Below, piece by piece: positions 1-16,966 of a stretch of DNA of 64,000 nucleotides. Numbering within the stretch: the first letter of the stretch is position 1; each line of letters starts with the position of its first letter. Below the pieces are notes generated by a model. The model was not told the DNA's origin. It did no database searches and saw nothing but the letters and a program-made list of their open reading frames with translations. A program made the translations under genes and the position numbers. The stretch spans positions 27,217,335-27,281,334 of the forward strand of contig NC_079422.1 of the NCBI RefSeq assembly GCF_026213295.1, read 5' to 3'. Origin of the DNA: Gadus chalcogrammus. Lineage: Eukaryota; Chordata; Actinopteri; Gadiformes; Gadidae.

Positions 1-659
1 GTTGGGGTACTGAGACGCCTGAAAGGGTACCGGAAAATTCGAGCTACACACCCCCTCCGTTGATTGGTCAACAGAATCGTCACTTCCGGGCGACATAGGG
101 ATAAAAACAAACAAACAGTACCCGCGAGGTATTATTCTGGACAATGGACATGTCGCGCAAAACTTTAGCTTGGGCGTACAAGGAGGAGGAGACGTTCTGA
201 AACTGTTGCTGGACGACCTCCATGGTAGCCCTTGGTTTAATGTGTCGCGTTTCTCTTTTCCATTGTTTTATTGAGCAGGCTACACTGTCGCGCTGCTATG
301 ATGTCAAGATGTTTAGGTAGCTGCCACGGCGATCGACATCCGGCCTACCATAAAGGGTACTGTCGGCGGTGGAAAGGCGACCTCGGAACTGAGCTGGGCT
401 ATACCGCCCCCTCCCTACCGGACTGAGGCGAACCGAACCGTACCGCACCCTGCAGTGGAAACGCGGCATAAGAGCTGACAGACACTCTCTGATGAAGGCT
501 CTTGAATCTTACCTACGGCACCTTGTCATTCATTCTACGAAGGCTGTGGGCTCTCCCAAGACTAATCATAAGCTGGTTTTCAAGTATTGATTGAAACTGA
601 GATGGTGGTGGCTTTAATACAAACCTGATGTTGAATTCTGCTTGTCTCTGGTTTCCCAG
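1..659. other. Upstream sequence, probably malt1 intron; no gene seen
   Basis: No exon with family similarity could be read on either strand. The malt1 death domain and first two Ig-like domains must lie upstream of the window, so this stretch is most likely intronic. No tandem array is present, unlike most of the window. Confidence 0.5.
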
Positions 660-683
660 AGGACTTCTACGGCCTTGGAGCGA
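660..683 (+). CDS. malt1: Candidate 24-nt microexon of malt1
   Basis: A good acceptor (TCTGGTTTCCCAG, pyrimidine-rich) ends at 659 and a consensus donor GTAAGT begins at 684. The 24-nt block leaves a phase that fits the next exon at 782, giving residues DFYGLGA then SANDFLL. Human MALT1 has a short alternatively spliced exon just before the caspase-like domain, so a small exon here is plausible. The sequence is too short to confirm by similarity. Confidence 0.3.
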
Positions 684-781
684 GTAAGTGGATTCTGATT
701 GTGGTCAGTGGAACATATTCTCCTTGAGGACCGTGACCTGATCACCGTACCAACGCCTGCTGTCTGTTGTTGTCCCCTCAG

Positions 782-6774
<5,993 letters not shown>

Positions 6775-6779
6775 ACGGC

Positions 6780-7215
6780 CGGAGCCCGGGAGGCTGGCCT
6801 CAGAGACGGGACCCCTGGCCTCGGAGGCTGGCCTCAGAGACGGGACCCCTGGCCTCGGAGGCTGGCCTCAGAGACGGGACCCCTGGCCTCGGAGGCTGGA
6901 GGAGGCTGGACTCAGAGTGGAGGAGGCTGGACTCGGAGTGGAGGAGGCTGGACTCGGAAGCTGGAGGCCCGGACTCGGAGTGGAGGAGGCTGGACTCGGA
7001 GTGGAGGAGGCTGGACTCAGAGTGGAGGAGGCTGGAGTCAGAGTGGAGGAGGCTGGACTAAGAGTGGAGGAGGCTGGACTCAGAGTGGAGGAGGCTGGAC
7101 TCAGAGTGGAGGAGGCTGGACTCAGAGTGGAGGAGGCTGGACTCAGAGTGGAGGAGGCTGGACTCAGAGTGGAGGAGGCTGGACTCGGAGGCTGGAGGCC
7201 CGGACTCGGAGGCTG
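6780..7215. repeat. Two minisatellites in malt1 3' UTR
   Basis: First come about three copies of a unit containing GAGGCTGGCCTCAGAGACGG, then about 14 copies of a 21-bp unit containing GTGGAGGAGGCTGGACTCAG. Translations through this block are artefacts of periodicity. Confidence 0.93.
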
Positions 7216-7403
7216 GCAAATGAACCAAACTCTTCATGCTCGCTTCATGCAAAGTCTTTAGAAGACGAAAAATACATATATTTATTAATAACTCTTTACC
7301 TTTTTTTTAATCTTTGTATTATTTGAATTTTCCTTTTTGTAAGAACATTTCATGATCCTATTTTAAGATATTTTACTCACTTCTAGGATACTGCTACAAT
7401 TTC

Positions 7404-7409
7404 AATAAA
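7404..7409 (+). terminator. malt1 polyadenylation signal
   Basis: AATAAA lies 630 bp after the malt1 stop, downstream of the 3' UTR arrays in an AT-rich stretch. Confidence 0.7.
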
Positions 7410-9196
7410 CATCGCCTGATAAACCAAAGAGACTCCAGGGTCATCGAGGTCAAGAGGTTTAATAACAACAGAGGTTCAATATAATAAGAGGTTCAATAAG
7501 CGGTTCAATAAGAGGTTCAATAAGAGGTTTAATAAGAAGTTCAATAAGAGGTTCAATATAATAAGAGGTTCAATAAGAGGTTCAATAAACATCTGCTTCA
7601 CTGACAACCAGGGAAAGTACAACAGCTGTTGGGATCCAATAATCTTTAGTGTCTTTGCCCAAAGGTTTGAGATTGGTTTCACTGAACGCGTTCCCTCCGC
7701 GGGGAGAGGGCTTCACCCCTCGCTGACCCGTCCTGGGTCCTCGGGGGGTGGGGAATCCTGAGGGGGTTCTCCCGGCTGGGTGTCTTACAGCGGGGGGGAC
7801 GACGACTAACAGCAGGGGGGGGGGGTCTAACAGCAGGGGGGGGGGGGGGGGGGGGTCCTAACAGCAGGGGGCGGCCCTGCGGCCCCCGTGGATCAGAGAG
7901 CTGAGGCTGATGAGGCCCCCCCCCCAGCCGCGCACGGAGAGGATTTGGCGGGCAGTGAACCAGGGCTTTATCGACAGGTTTAATCTATCGCTTTAATCTA
8001 CTCCACAAGTCTAGTGTATTATCTAAAGATAGCTGACTACAACAAAGCCCGGACCGGGACCGGACCGGACCGGGACCGGACCGGGACCGGACCTGGACCA
8101 GGACGGGACCGGACCGGGACCAGGACGGGACCGGACCGGGACCAGGACCGGACCGCGACCAGGACCGGACCGGACCGGGACCGGACCGCGACCAGGACCG
8201 GACCGGACCGGGACCGGACCGGGACGGACCGGACCGGGACCGGGACCGGACCGGGACCGGACCGGGACCGGGACCGGACCAGGACCATACCGGGACCAGA
8301 CCGGACCAGGACAAGACCGGACCGGGACCAGACCGGACCAGGACCAGACCAGGACCGGACCAGGACCAGACCGGGACCAGACTGGACCAGGACAAGACTG
8401 GACCAGGACCAGACCGGACCAGGACAAGACCGGGACCAGACCGGACCGGGACCAGGACCAGACCGGGAACAAACCAGGACCAGACCGGGACCGGACCGGG
8501 ACCAGACCGGACCGGGACCAGGACCAGACCCGATCAGTACCAGACCGGACCAGACCGGGACCAGGACCAGACCGGGACCAGGACCAGACCGGGACCAGAC
8601 CAGGACCAGACCGGACCAGGACCAGACCAGACCGGGACCAGACCGGGACCAGACCGGGACCAGACCGGGACCAGACCGGACCAGGACCAGACCGGGACCA
8701 GACCGGACCAGACCGGGACCAGGACCAGGACCAGACCGGACCGGGACCAGACCGGACCAGACCGGGACCAGGACCAGACCGGACCAGGACCAGACCGGGA
8801 CCAGACCAGGACCAGACCGGACCAGGACCAGACCGGGACCAGACCAGGACCAGGACCAGGACCAGACCAGAAAGAGACCTGTACTAGAACCAAAGCAGTT
8901 CTGAGCCAGCTCAGTACTGGACTAGTCCCAAACTAGTCTAGAACCAGTACCAGACCGGTATCCAACCAGTGCCATAAGTGTCCTGAAACCGTCCCCCACC
9001 AGACCAGAACCGGTCCCAGACCAGTACCAACCAGTACCAACCAGTACCAGACCAGAACCAACCAGTACCAACCAGTACCAGACCAGAACCAACCAGTACC
9101 AACCAGTACCAGACCAGAACCAACCAGTACCAACCAGTACCAACCAGTACCAGACCAGTACCAACCAGTACCAGACCAGTACTGCACCAGAGCAGG
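7410..9196. other. Intergenic repeat block between malt1 and the duplication
   Basis: No gene seen. It holds a 15-bp ATAAGAGGTTCA-type array (7481-7588), long G runs (7800-7860), a large ACCGGGACC/ACCAGGACC array (8047-8875) and an ACCAGTACCA/GACCAGAACC array (8945-9180). The open frames of up to about 300 codons in 8014-8904 come from repeat periodicity. Confidence 0.85.
8047..8875. repeat. ACCGGGACCGG / ACCAGGACCAG minisatellite
   Basis: About 830 bp of irregular 5-6 bp and 10-12 bp motifs, with GACCGG variants dominant on the left and GACCAG on the right. Both strands stay open over long distances because stop codons are missing from the motif. Confidence 0.95.
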
Positions 9197-9241
9197 ACGG
9201 GTCCCAGAGCAGCACCAGAGCAGCACCAGAGCAGTACCAGG

Positions 9242-9627
9242 TCACATGACGTGGCACTTGTCCTCGGCCTTGGAGCGCAGCCCTGTGACGGTGGCCGAGG
9301 CCTTCTCCTTCATCTGGTCCATGTCCATGTTCTGCAGAGTGCTCATGTGACCCAGCAGGGAGGCGCTCTGCTCCTCCTCCCCTCCCTCGCCCTCCACCAT
9401 GGACAGCAGCTCCTCCGGGACGTCCACCTCGTCCCCCGCCTGCTCCAGGATGCTGTCGTCACGCTCGCTCTGCACGGGGAACAGGGCATTATGGGTAATG
9501 GAGTCTTATGATGGAGCCTTAAGATTTTGCATCAATTCTCTTTTCAAAGGTGAGGCCAGAAGACTCTATGAGTTAGTGTGTGTGAGTCTGGCTGGGTCTG
9601 TGTGTGTGTGTGTGCGTGTGCGTGTGT

Positions 9628-9684
<57 letters not shown>

Positions 9685-11265
9685 TGTCTGGTTGGGTCTG
9701 TGTACTGATGTTTGTGTGTATGTGTGTGCGTGTTTGGCTTGGTCTGTGTACTGATGTGTGTGTGTGTGTGTATGTGTGTGCGTGTCTGGCTGGGTCTGTG
9801 TACTGATGTTTGTGTGTAGTTGTGTGTGTGTGTGTTGCGTCACTATCCATGCTCTATCGGCAGTAAGCCTATCACCATGGGAGTGTCAACACGCAGACGC
9901 CAGAGATGCTGATCTATAGTCGTTGTGTGCGTGTGTGTTTGCGTGTGCGTGTGCGTGTGCGTGCGTGTGCGTGTGCGTGCGTGTGCGTGTGCGTGTGCGT
10001 GTCACCTTGGGCAGCCTGTACTTGTCCCTCAGACAGGAGCGTAGTGCTGCTCGCTCCGCTTTCTTGACGAGGAACTCAGCGTCCCGCTCGCCCCTGCCGG
10101 TCAGACGTCACTCAGAGGATTAGTGATCAGCGTTCCCCTTGGGGGGGCTTTCACAGGCTATCATTAGATATTAGATTAGAATATGGTATCCTTATATATT
10201 ATCATATGGTATTATTTATGATATATTATAGCATCAATTATTATCTATTATATTTATCATCATTATATTATCATATGGTATCATTTATGATATATTATAG
10301 TATATATTATAATATATTATCATATCGTATGATTTATGATAATGCCAGCTAGACACACAGTACAGTAGTAGATTTTAGATTTTTGATAAGTTTATATAAC
10401 ATTAGTAATAAAATGTTGGTGAGCAGGAATGTACTTTAGTCTAGAATGAGGGAGACAGAGAGGTAATTGTATGTGTATATCTATATATCTGTTCTGATAT
10501 AATACTGGGGTAGATATCCTGTTTCCTCCTTCACTCTCAGCCCTGAGGCTATTTATGAAGGACCTGTAACATGAATCCTGCTGTTTGCATCCTATTCTTC
10601 TGTGATGAAACATCCAAGAACCTTAAGTCCTCCTCATTTCATACCAAGAGCAGTCATAACACCACACAATGCACTGATTAACTGTCTTTGGTGGGAAACA
10701 CTAGTAGTGACATTTAATATCAACCTGAAAATAACATCTGCTGTTATTCTAATTATACATTTCTTGAATTTAGCATAATTGTCAAAGCTTAAAAATAGAA
10801 TTGTCCTCAAACCGTCATAGACAGAACCCTCCTACTCAGTGCACCACTTCTCCCCTCCTCCTCTCCTCCTCCACCCTCCTCTCCCCTCCTCCTCTCCTCC
10901 TCCACCCTCCTCTCCTCTCCTCCTCTCCTCCTCCACCCTCCTCTCCCCTCCTCGTCTCCTCTCTCCTCTATTCTCCTCCTCTCCTCTCTCCTCTATTCTC
11001 CTCCTCTCCTCTCCTCTCCTCCTCTCCTCCTCTCCTCTCCTCCTCCACCTTCCTCTCCTTCTCTCCTCCTCTCCTCCCCTCCTCTCCTCTCCTCCCCTCT
11101 CTTCATCTCCTCCTCCTTCACCCTCCTCTTCATCCCTACCGTACCCCTCCAGGCTCCGTACCATGTGACCCACCAGAGGTCAGGGTTCAGGGGGACTTAC
11201 TTCTCCTCCACCAGCTGTTTCTGGTACTCCTCCTGCTGCTCGCGGGTCATCTCTGTGGTCGTCAT
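9242..11265 (-). CDS. cplx4: Complexin-4-like protein, copy 1 (126 codons)
   Basis: Complexins bind assembled SNARE complexes and clamp or promote vesicle fusion; complexin 3/4 act at retinal ribbon synapses. Exons in transcription order: 11265-11201, 10093-10006, 9469-9242 (stop TGA). Phases join exactly. [17 protein letters not shown] matches the accessory region, [18 protein letters not shown] the SNARE-binding central helix, and [14 protein letters not shown] the complexin-4 C-terminal region. The protein ends CHVM, a CAAX box for prenylation as in complexin 3/4. The first Met is at 11265 and an in-frame TAA lies upstream, so the usual N-terminal ~35 residues of complexin 4 are absent or lie in an unseen exon. 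The intron donor of the middle exon runs into a (TG/CG) tract. Confidence 0.88.
9595..10003. repeat. (TG)n / (TGCG)n tracts in cplx4 intron
   Basis: Interrupted TG runs with a TCTGGNTGGGTCTGTGTACTG spacer repeated three times occupy 9595-9835, and a TGTGCG tract occupies 9925-10003, ending at the donor of the middle cplx4 exon. The same block lies at 25669-26077 in copy 2. Confidence 0.9.
10150..10345. repeat. AT-rich repeat in cplx4 intron
   Basis: Three imperfect copies of an AT-rich unit containing ATTATCATATGGTAT and TTTATGATATATTATAG. The motif ATCATATGGTAT is near-palindromic. The copy-2 equivalent is 26224-26419. Confidence 0.75.
10846..11145. repeat. CTCCTC polypyrimidine tract in cplx4 intron
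   Basis: About 300 bp of almost pure pyrimidine on the + strand, built from CTCCTC, CACCCTC and CCTCTC. A mirror-like homopurine-homopyrimidine tract of this length could form triplex DNA (inference). The copy-2 equivalent is 26920-27219. Confidence 0.9.
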
Positions 11266-11410
11266 GGCGCCCGGGCTCCTCCTGTCCTCCTCCCAGAATG
11301 CAGCAGGGCTTCTGTACGCCCTGCGGTCCCGCGGGGACCTTTCTCCTCACTGCCTCTTAGTTTGAGTTTTTACCTCCACAAGCTGAGGCCGACTGGACGG
11401 AGAAGACTCC

Positions 11411-11622
11411 CTCTGTGTGGCGGTGTGGCGGTGTGGCGGTGTTGCGTGTGGCGGTGTGGCGTGTGGCGGTGTGGCGGTGTGGTAGTGTGGCGTGTGGCGG
11501 TGTGGCGTGTGGTGGTGTGGTAGTGTGGCGTGTGGCGGTGTGGCGGTGTGGCGTGTGGCGGTGTGGTAGTGTGGCGTGTGGCGGTGTGGCGTGTGGCGGT
11601 GTGGTGTGTGGCGGTGCATCCC
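11411..11622. repeat. GTGTGGCG minisatellite
   Basis: Irregular tandem GTGTGGCG, GTGTGGCGGT and GTGTGGTAGT units lie upstream of the cplx4 first coding exon. The copy-2 equivalent is 27485-27696. Confidence 0.92.
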
Positions 11623-11857
11623 TCCGTCAGACACTCTGTCTGTGGAGAGCCTGATCCGGGGGCAGATGGAGTCCCTCCTCTGAGCCCTCTGGTCCACACA
11701 CGGGGTCACCCAGGCAGGACGGCAGGGGCGGCCAATCAGGGACCTGATGCAGGCGGGGGCCGCGACACGCTGCTGGCTCCCGTCTGCACGTGACGACGGG
11801 GGATTAACCCGTTTACATAAGAGGGCCGCCTGCCTGCCAGGACATGTCCCGGAGTCA

Positions 11858-12790
11858 GAGACATGCAGGAGGACATGTCCCAGAGAGGGGGACGGGGGGG
11901 CTGCAGGAGGACAGGTCCCAGAGAGGGGGACGGGGGGGCTGCAGGAGGACATGTCCCAGAGAGGGGGACGGGGGGGCTGCAGGAGGACATGTCCCAGAGA
12001 GGGGGACGGGGGGGCTGTAGGAGGACAGGTCCCAGAGAGGGGGACGGGGGGCTGCAGGAGGACATGTCCCAGAGAGGGGGACGGGGGGCTGCAGGAGGAC
12101 ATGTCCCAGAGAGGGGGACGGGGGGCTGTAGGAGGACAGGTCCCAGAGAGGGGGACGGGGGGGCTGCAGGAGGACAGGTCCCAGAGTCAGAGACATGCAG
12201 GAGGACATGTCCCAGAGAGGGGGACGGGGGGGCTGCAGGAGGACAGGTCCCAGAGAGGGGGACGGGGGGGCTGCAGGAGGACAGGTCCCACAGAGGGGGA
12301 CGGGGGGGCTGCAGGAGGACAGGTCCCAGAGAGGGGGACGGGGGGGCTGCAGGAGGACAGGTCCCAGAGAGGGGGACGGGGGGCTGTAGGAGGACAGGTC
12401 CCAGAGAGGGGGACGGGGGGCTGCAGGAGGACAGGTCCCAGAGAGGGGGACGGGGGGCTGTAGGAGGACAGGTCCCAGAGAGGGGGACGGGGGGCTGCAG
12501 GAGGACAGGTCCCAGAGAGGGGGACGGGGGGGCTGCAGGAGGACAGGTCCCAGAGAGGGGGACGGGGGGCTGTAGGAGGACAGGTCCCAGAGAGGGGGAC
12601 GGGGGGCTGCAGGAGGACAGGTCCCAGAGAGGGGGACGGGGGGCTGTAGGAGGACAGGTCCCAGAGAGGGGGACGGGGGGGCTGCAGGAGGACAGGTCCC
12701 AGAGAGGGGGACGGGGGGGCTGCAGGAGGACAGGTCCCAGAGAGGGGGACGGGGGGGCTGCAGGAGGACAGGTCCCAGAGTCAGAGACAT
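11858..12790. repeat. 37-38 bp minisatellite, about 24 copies
   Basis: Units combine CAGGAGGACAGGTCCCAGAG with AGGGGGACGGGGGGCTG. An alternate ending GTCAGAGACATG occurs at the start, middle and end. Long frames on both strands (up to 453 codons) are periodicity artefacts with no domain. The copy-2 equivalent is 27932-28864. Confidence 0.96.
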
Positions 12791-12839
12791 GGGGGGCCTG
12801 CAGCAGCCCTGTCTCCTGACCCCCAGCAGGACGACTTCC

Positions 12840-13003
12840 CGGTCTCGGGTCCAGACCATAGACCAGACCAGAGACCGGGTCCAGACCAGAGACCGGGTCC
12901 AGACCAGAGACCGGGTCCAGACCAGAGACCGGGTCCAGACAAGAGACCGGGTCCAGACCAGAGACCGGGTCCAGACCAGAGACCGGGTCCAGACCAGAGA
13001 CCG
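12840..13003. repeat. 18-bp minisatellite
   Basis: Nine or so copies of GACCAGAGACCGGGTCCA. The copy-2 equivalent is 28914-29077. Confidence 0.95.
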
Positions 13004-13283
13004 GTAGAGCGGGTTGACTGTTAACCAGAAAGCTGCTAGTTGGATCCCCGGCTCCCCCTCGCTGAGTGTGGAGGTGTCCCTGGGTAAGAGAGCTCACCCT
13101 GACTGCCCCTGACCAGCTGCCTGTCGCCTTGCATGGCTGACACCGCCGTGGGTCTGTCAGGCGTGAATCTATTGAAACATTCCTGAAACAATATCAGTCC
13201 ATCTGAAGGGAGGATGGAAAAGACAGAGCAGTGACCCCTAGGGTTGGAACGGCCTTCATGGACCTGGGCTCCTCTCCCTGGAG

Positions 13284-13742
13284 GGGCCCATGGAGCTGAT
13301 CGGGGGGCTGGACCAACAGGCGGGCGGGGCCCATGGAGCTGATCGGGGGGCTGGATCAACAGGCGGGCGGGGCCCATGGAGCTGATCGGGGGGCTGGACC
13401 AACAGGCGGGCGGGGCCCATGGAGCTGATCGGGGGGCTGGATCAACAGGCGGGCGGGGCCCATGGAGCTGATCGGGGGGCTGGATCAACAGGCGGGCGGG
13501 GCCCATGGAGCTGATCGGGGGGCTGGATCAACAGGCGGGCGGGGCCCATGGAGCTGATCGGGGGGCTGGACCAACAGGCGGGCGGGGCCCATGGAGCTGA
13601 TCGGGGGGCTGGATCAACAGGCGGGCGGGGCCCATGGAGCTGATCGGGGGGCTGGATCAACAGGCGGGCGGGGCCCATGGAGCTGATCGGGGGGCTGGAT
13701 CAACAGGCGGGCGGGGCCCATGGAGCTGATCGGGGGGCTGGA
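13284..13742. repeat. 43-bp minisatellite, about 10-11 copies
   Basis: Units contain GGGGCCCATGGAGCTGATCG followed by a GGGGCTGGATCAACAGGCGG part; GGACCAAC and GGATCAAC variants are interspersed. The copy-2 equivalent is 29358-29816. Confidence 0.96.
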
Positions 13743-13920
13743 CGCGCTCCTGAATGGATGTCTCTGCGTCGGCCCACAGCCTTCTGTCTCTCAGATGCTG
13801 TCTGACTGAGACCCGTGTGAAGGGGGCCCAGAGAGGGCGGGAAGCACCCCTTAATGAGTTACAACTGGTAACTTCATAGCATTGAGTAAATATAAATAAA
13901 TCCTAGTACTGGTATTAAGT

Positions 13921-15875
13921 AATAATAATAATAATAATAATACATTTAATTTAGAGGCGCCTTTCAAAACACCCAAGGTCACCTTACAGAGCATATAGTC
14001 ATCATACATTTTTTAAAAAACAAGACATTGTGGAAAAAATAAATAAATAAATAAATAAATAAACATAAGCAATAAGAAATAAATAAAACAAAAACAAGAC
14101 AAAACAAAACAAAAAAACAAACAAAACAGTGATCAGTTAGACGTTGTGTGCGAGTTTGAACAGGTGAGTTTTGAGTTGTGACTTGAAGGTTGTAATGGTG
14201 TCTGACTGTTTTATGTGTGGGGGGAGGGAGTTCCAGAGCCTGGGTGCTGAACAGCTGAATGACCGGGCACCCATTGAAGTGAGTCGTGATGTGGGGATAC
14301 ATAGTAGTCCAGCAGAGGTTGAGCGGAGGGAGCGGGAGGGAGTGTATTCTTGGAGGAGGTCGCAGAGATAACTGGGGGCTAGGTTGTGGAGAGCTTTGTA
14401 GGTGAGGAGTAGGGTTTTGTATTGGATGCGGTAGTGTACTGGGAGCCAGTGAAGTTGAATGAGGACAGGGGTGATGTGGTCAGATGATTTGGTGCGGGTG
14501 ATGATCCGGGCGGCTGAGTTCTGAATGATCTGCAGTCTGTTGATGAGTTTGGTGGGGAGTCCGGTGAGGAGGGCGTTGCAGTAGTCTATGCGTGATGTGA
14601 CAAATGAGTGAACTAGGATTTCAGTGCTGGATTGGGTCAGTGATGGGCGGAGTCTGGCGATGTTGCGGAGGTGGAAGAATGCAGTCCGGGTGATGTTGTG
14701 AATATGGGGTGCGAATGAGAGGGTGTTGTCCAGGATGACGCCGAGGCTCTTGACTTTGGAGGAGAAGGGTACTGGGAATCCATCGATAATTATGAGTGGA
14801 GCTGGGGTGTGTTGTGATTTAGTGAGGGTGGATTTGGATCCGATGAGCAGGGCCTCGGTCTTGTTTCCATTGAGTTTCAGGAAGTTCCTGCTCAACCAGC
14901 TCCGGATCTCTTCCAGGCACGTGATGAGGGAAGTGGGGGGGATGGCAGCGGTGGGTTTGGTGGAGATGTAGACCTGTGTGTCGTCAGCGTAGCAGTGAAA
15001 ATGAACCCCATGGTGACGGAGGAGTGTGCCCAGCGGGAGGAGGTAAGTGGTGAAGAGGAGTGGACCCAAGACTGACCCCTGGGGGACACCCAGTGAGACA
15101 CCTGAACACCCAGACTTGTGGTTGCTTAGTTGAACAAATTGTTGACGGCCGGTGAGGTAGGATGTAAACCAGGAGAGTGCAGCACCAGTGATCCCAATAC
15201 CAGCTAGGCGGTCCAGGAGCAGAGGGTGGGAGATGGTGTCGAATGCTGCGCTGAGATCGAGGAGGATGAGAATGGTGAGTAATCCAGAGTCGGCTGCAAG
15301 GAGGAGGTCGTTGGTGATTTTGACTAGGGCTGTTTCAGTGCTGTGTTTTGGACGGAAGCCAGATTGGAACGGTTCGTGGAGATTGTTAGTGTCGAGGTGG
15401 GACTGTAGTTGTGCGGCAACCACCCTTTCAAGTGTTTTGGAGATGAAAGGGAGATTGGAGATGGGCCGGTAATGGTTAAGGTCAGTTGGGTCAGCACCAG
15501 GTTTTTTCAGGATGGGAGTGATGGCAGCCAGCTTGAGAGTGGGGGGTACAGTACCAGTAGTGAGGGAGGAGTTAATTATGTTGGTGATCATGGGGGAGAT
15601 GGACGGAAGACATGCTTTGACAAGGGAGGTGGGAAGAGGATCGAGCTGACAGGTGGTGGTTTTGGCTTTGCGGATGAGTTCTGAAACGGTCTGTTCTGTT
15701 ACTAGGGTGAAGTCAGAGAGGGAGCTGATGAGAGGTTGGCCAGAGGTGATCATCCAGGGTGGGTCATCAGAGGGGGTGCGAGATGAGGCCAGTTGTTGAA
15801 GTAGTGAAGAAGCTCTTCTACTGAAGTAGAAGAGCGATGGAGGATCAGGTGTTTCCCCAGACCTGCTCATCACTT
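13921..15875 (-). mobile_element. 5'-truncated CR1/L2-type LINE, copy 1
   Basis: The element reads on the minus strand. Its 3' end carries the pattern typical of fish L2 elements: GTAAGGTGACCTTGGGTG, then GAAAGGCGCC, then a (TTA)n tail at 13921-13942. The open frame at 14137-15873 (578 codons) encodes reverse transcriptase with DLSAAFDTISH, GVPQGSVLGPLLF and CYADDTQVYIS, then the L2 C-terminal region LHWLPVHYRIQYKTLLL. The upstream endonuclease part is missing; the 5' end abuts an AGTATATAGTAATA array. The frame has no stop or frameshift, suggesting a fairly young insertion. It inserted before the 16-kb duplication, since both copies carry it. Confidence 0.93.
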
Positions 15876-16160
15876 AACAGTATATAGTAATATAGTAATA
15901 TAGTACAGTATATAGTAATAAAGTACAGTATATAGTAATATAGTAATAAAGTACAGTATATAGTAATATAGTAATATAGTACAGTATATAGTAATATAGT
16001 ACAGTATATAGTAATATAGTAATAAAGTACAGTATATAGTAATATAGTAATACAGTACAGTATATAGTAATATAGTACAGTATATAATAATATAGTAATA
16101 AAGTACAGTATATAGTAATATAGTAATATAGTACAGTATATAGTAATATAGTAATAAGAG
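15876..16160. repeat. ACAGTATATAGTAATATAGT array
   Basis: About 285 bp of AGTATATAGTAATA and AATATAGTAATAAAGTAC motifs directly at the 5' end of the LINE. The copy-2 equivalent is 31950-32234. Confidence 0.93.
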
Positions 16161-16472
16161 TCGGTGGTCTTTCCTGTCTGTTTGTTGCCGGGCGGTCGCG
16201 CTGTGAGCACGAGCCCCCTGGGAGAGCAGTGACGATGCTCTGGGGCTTCATAATGAAGGCTGCTGCTGGGGAACAGGCAGACGGTGGTGTCTACTGCGTC
16301 ACTCTGTACCGCTGAGACAGGAAGGGAGGGGGGGGCAGGATGGGAGCCTGCAGACCGCACACCAGCGTGAGCTGCTGTACCGACAGAGAGGAGAGGAGAG
16401 AGACGGAGGCAGACTGGGTCCCTAATCCCCCCTCCGCCACCAGACTGACAGAACACAGCCTACAGGAGGACC

Positions 16473-16569
16473 ATGCTGCACTCCGGGGTGAAGCTCTGTG
16501 CTCGGCTGCTGCTGCTGTCCCTCTCCTGGGGGGGCACCCATTCAAGTAAACCGCTGTTTCTCGTTTAGG

Positions 16570-16606
<37 letters not shown>

Positions 16607-16888
16607 TGGGGCTGTGTTAGCATTGCACTGCCTGATCTGTCTCTATGACTGCTGAATGGAGGGACCTTGGGAGGAGAGATGGGCAGCGGGGCAGATGAGG
16701 TTCTGCAGCGGGGCAGATGAGGTTCTGCAGCGGGGCAGATGAGGTTCTGCAGCGGGGCAGATGAGGTTCTGCAGCGGGGCAGATGAGGTTCTGCAGCGGG
16801 GCAGATGAGGTTCTGCAGCGGGGCTGCCATTCCTTCAGACGCACCGTTTACACGACACTGGGCGAGACGGTCTGTGCTGTAGACACAC

Positions 16889-16966
<78 letters not shown>

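Noticed and set aside
8014..8904. Nearly 300-codon frame of Arg/Thr/Gly/Pro/Asp repeats on the + strand, with mirror frames on the - strand
   Set aside because: Made entirely of the ACCGGGACC/ACCAGGACC array; no start context, splice signals or family match.
11736..13097. 453-codon minus-strand frame rich in Pro, Ser and Leu
   Set aside because: It follows the 37-38 bp and 18-bp arrays; periodic stop-free sequence on both strands is not coding evidence.
14171..15684. Plus-strand frames overlapping the LINE
   Set aside because: Shadows antisense to the reverse-transcriptase frame with no independent support.
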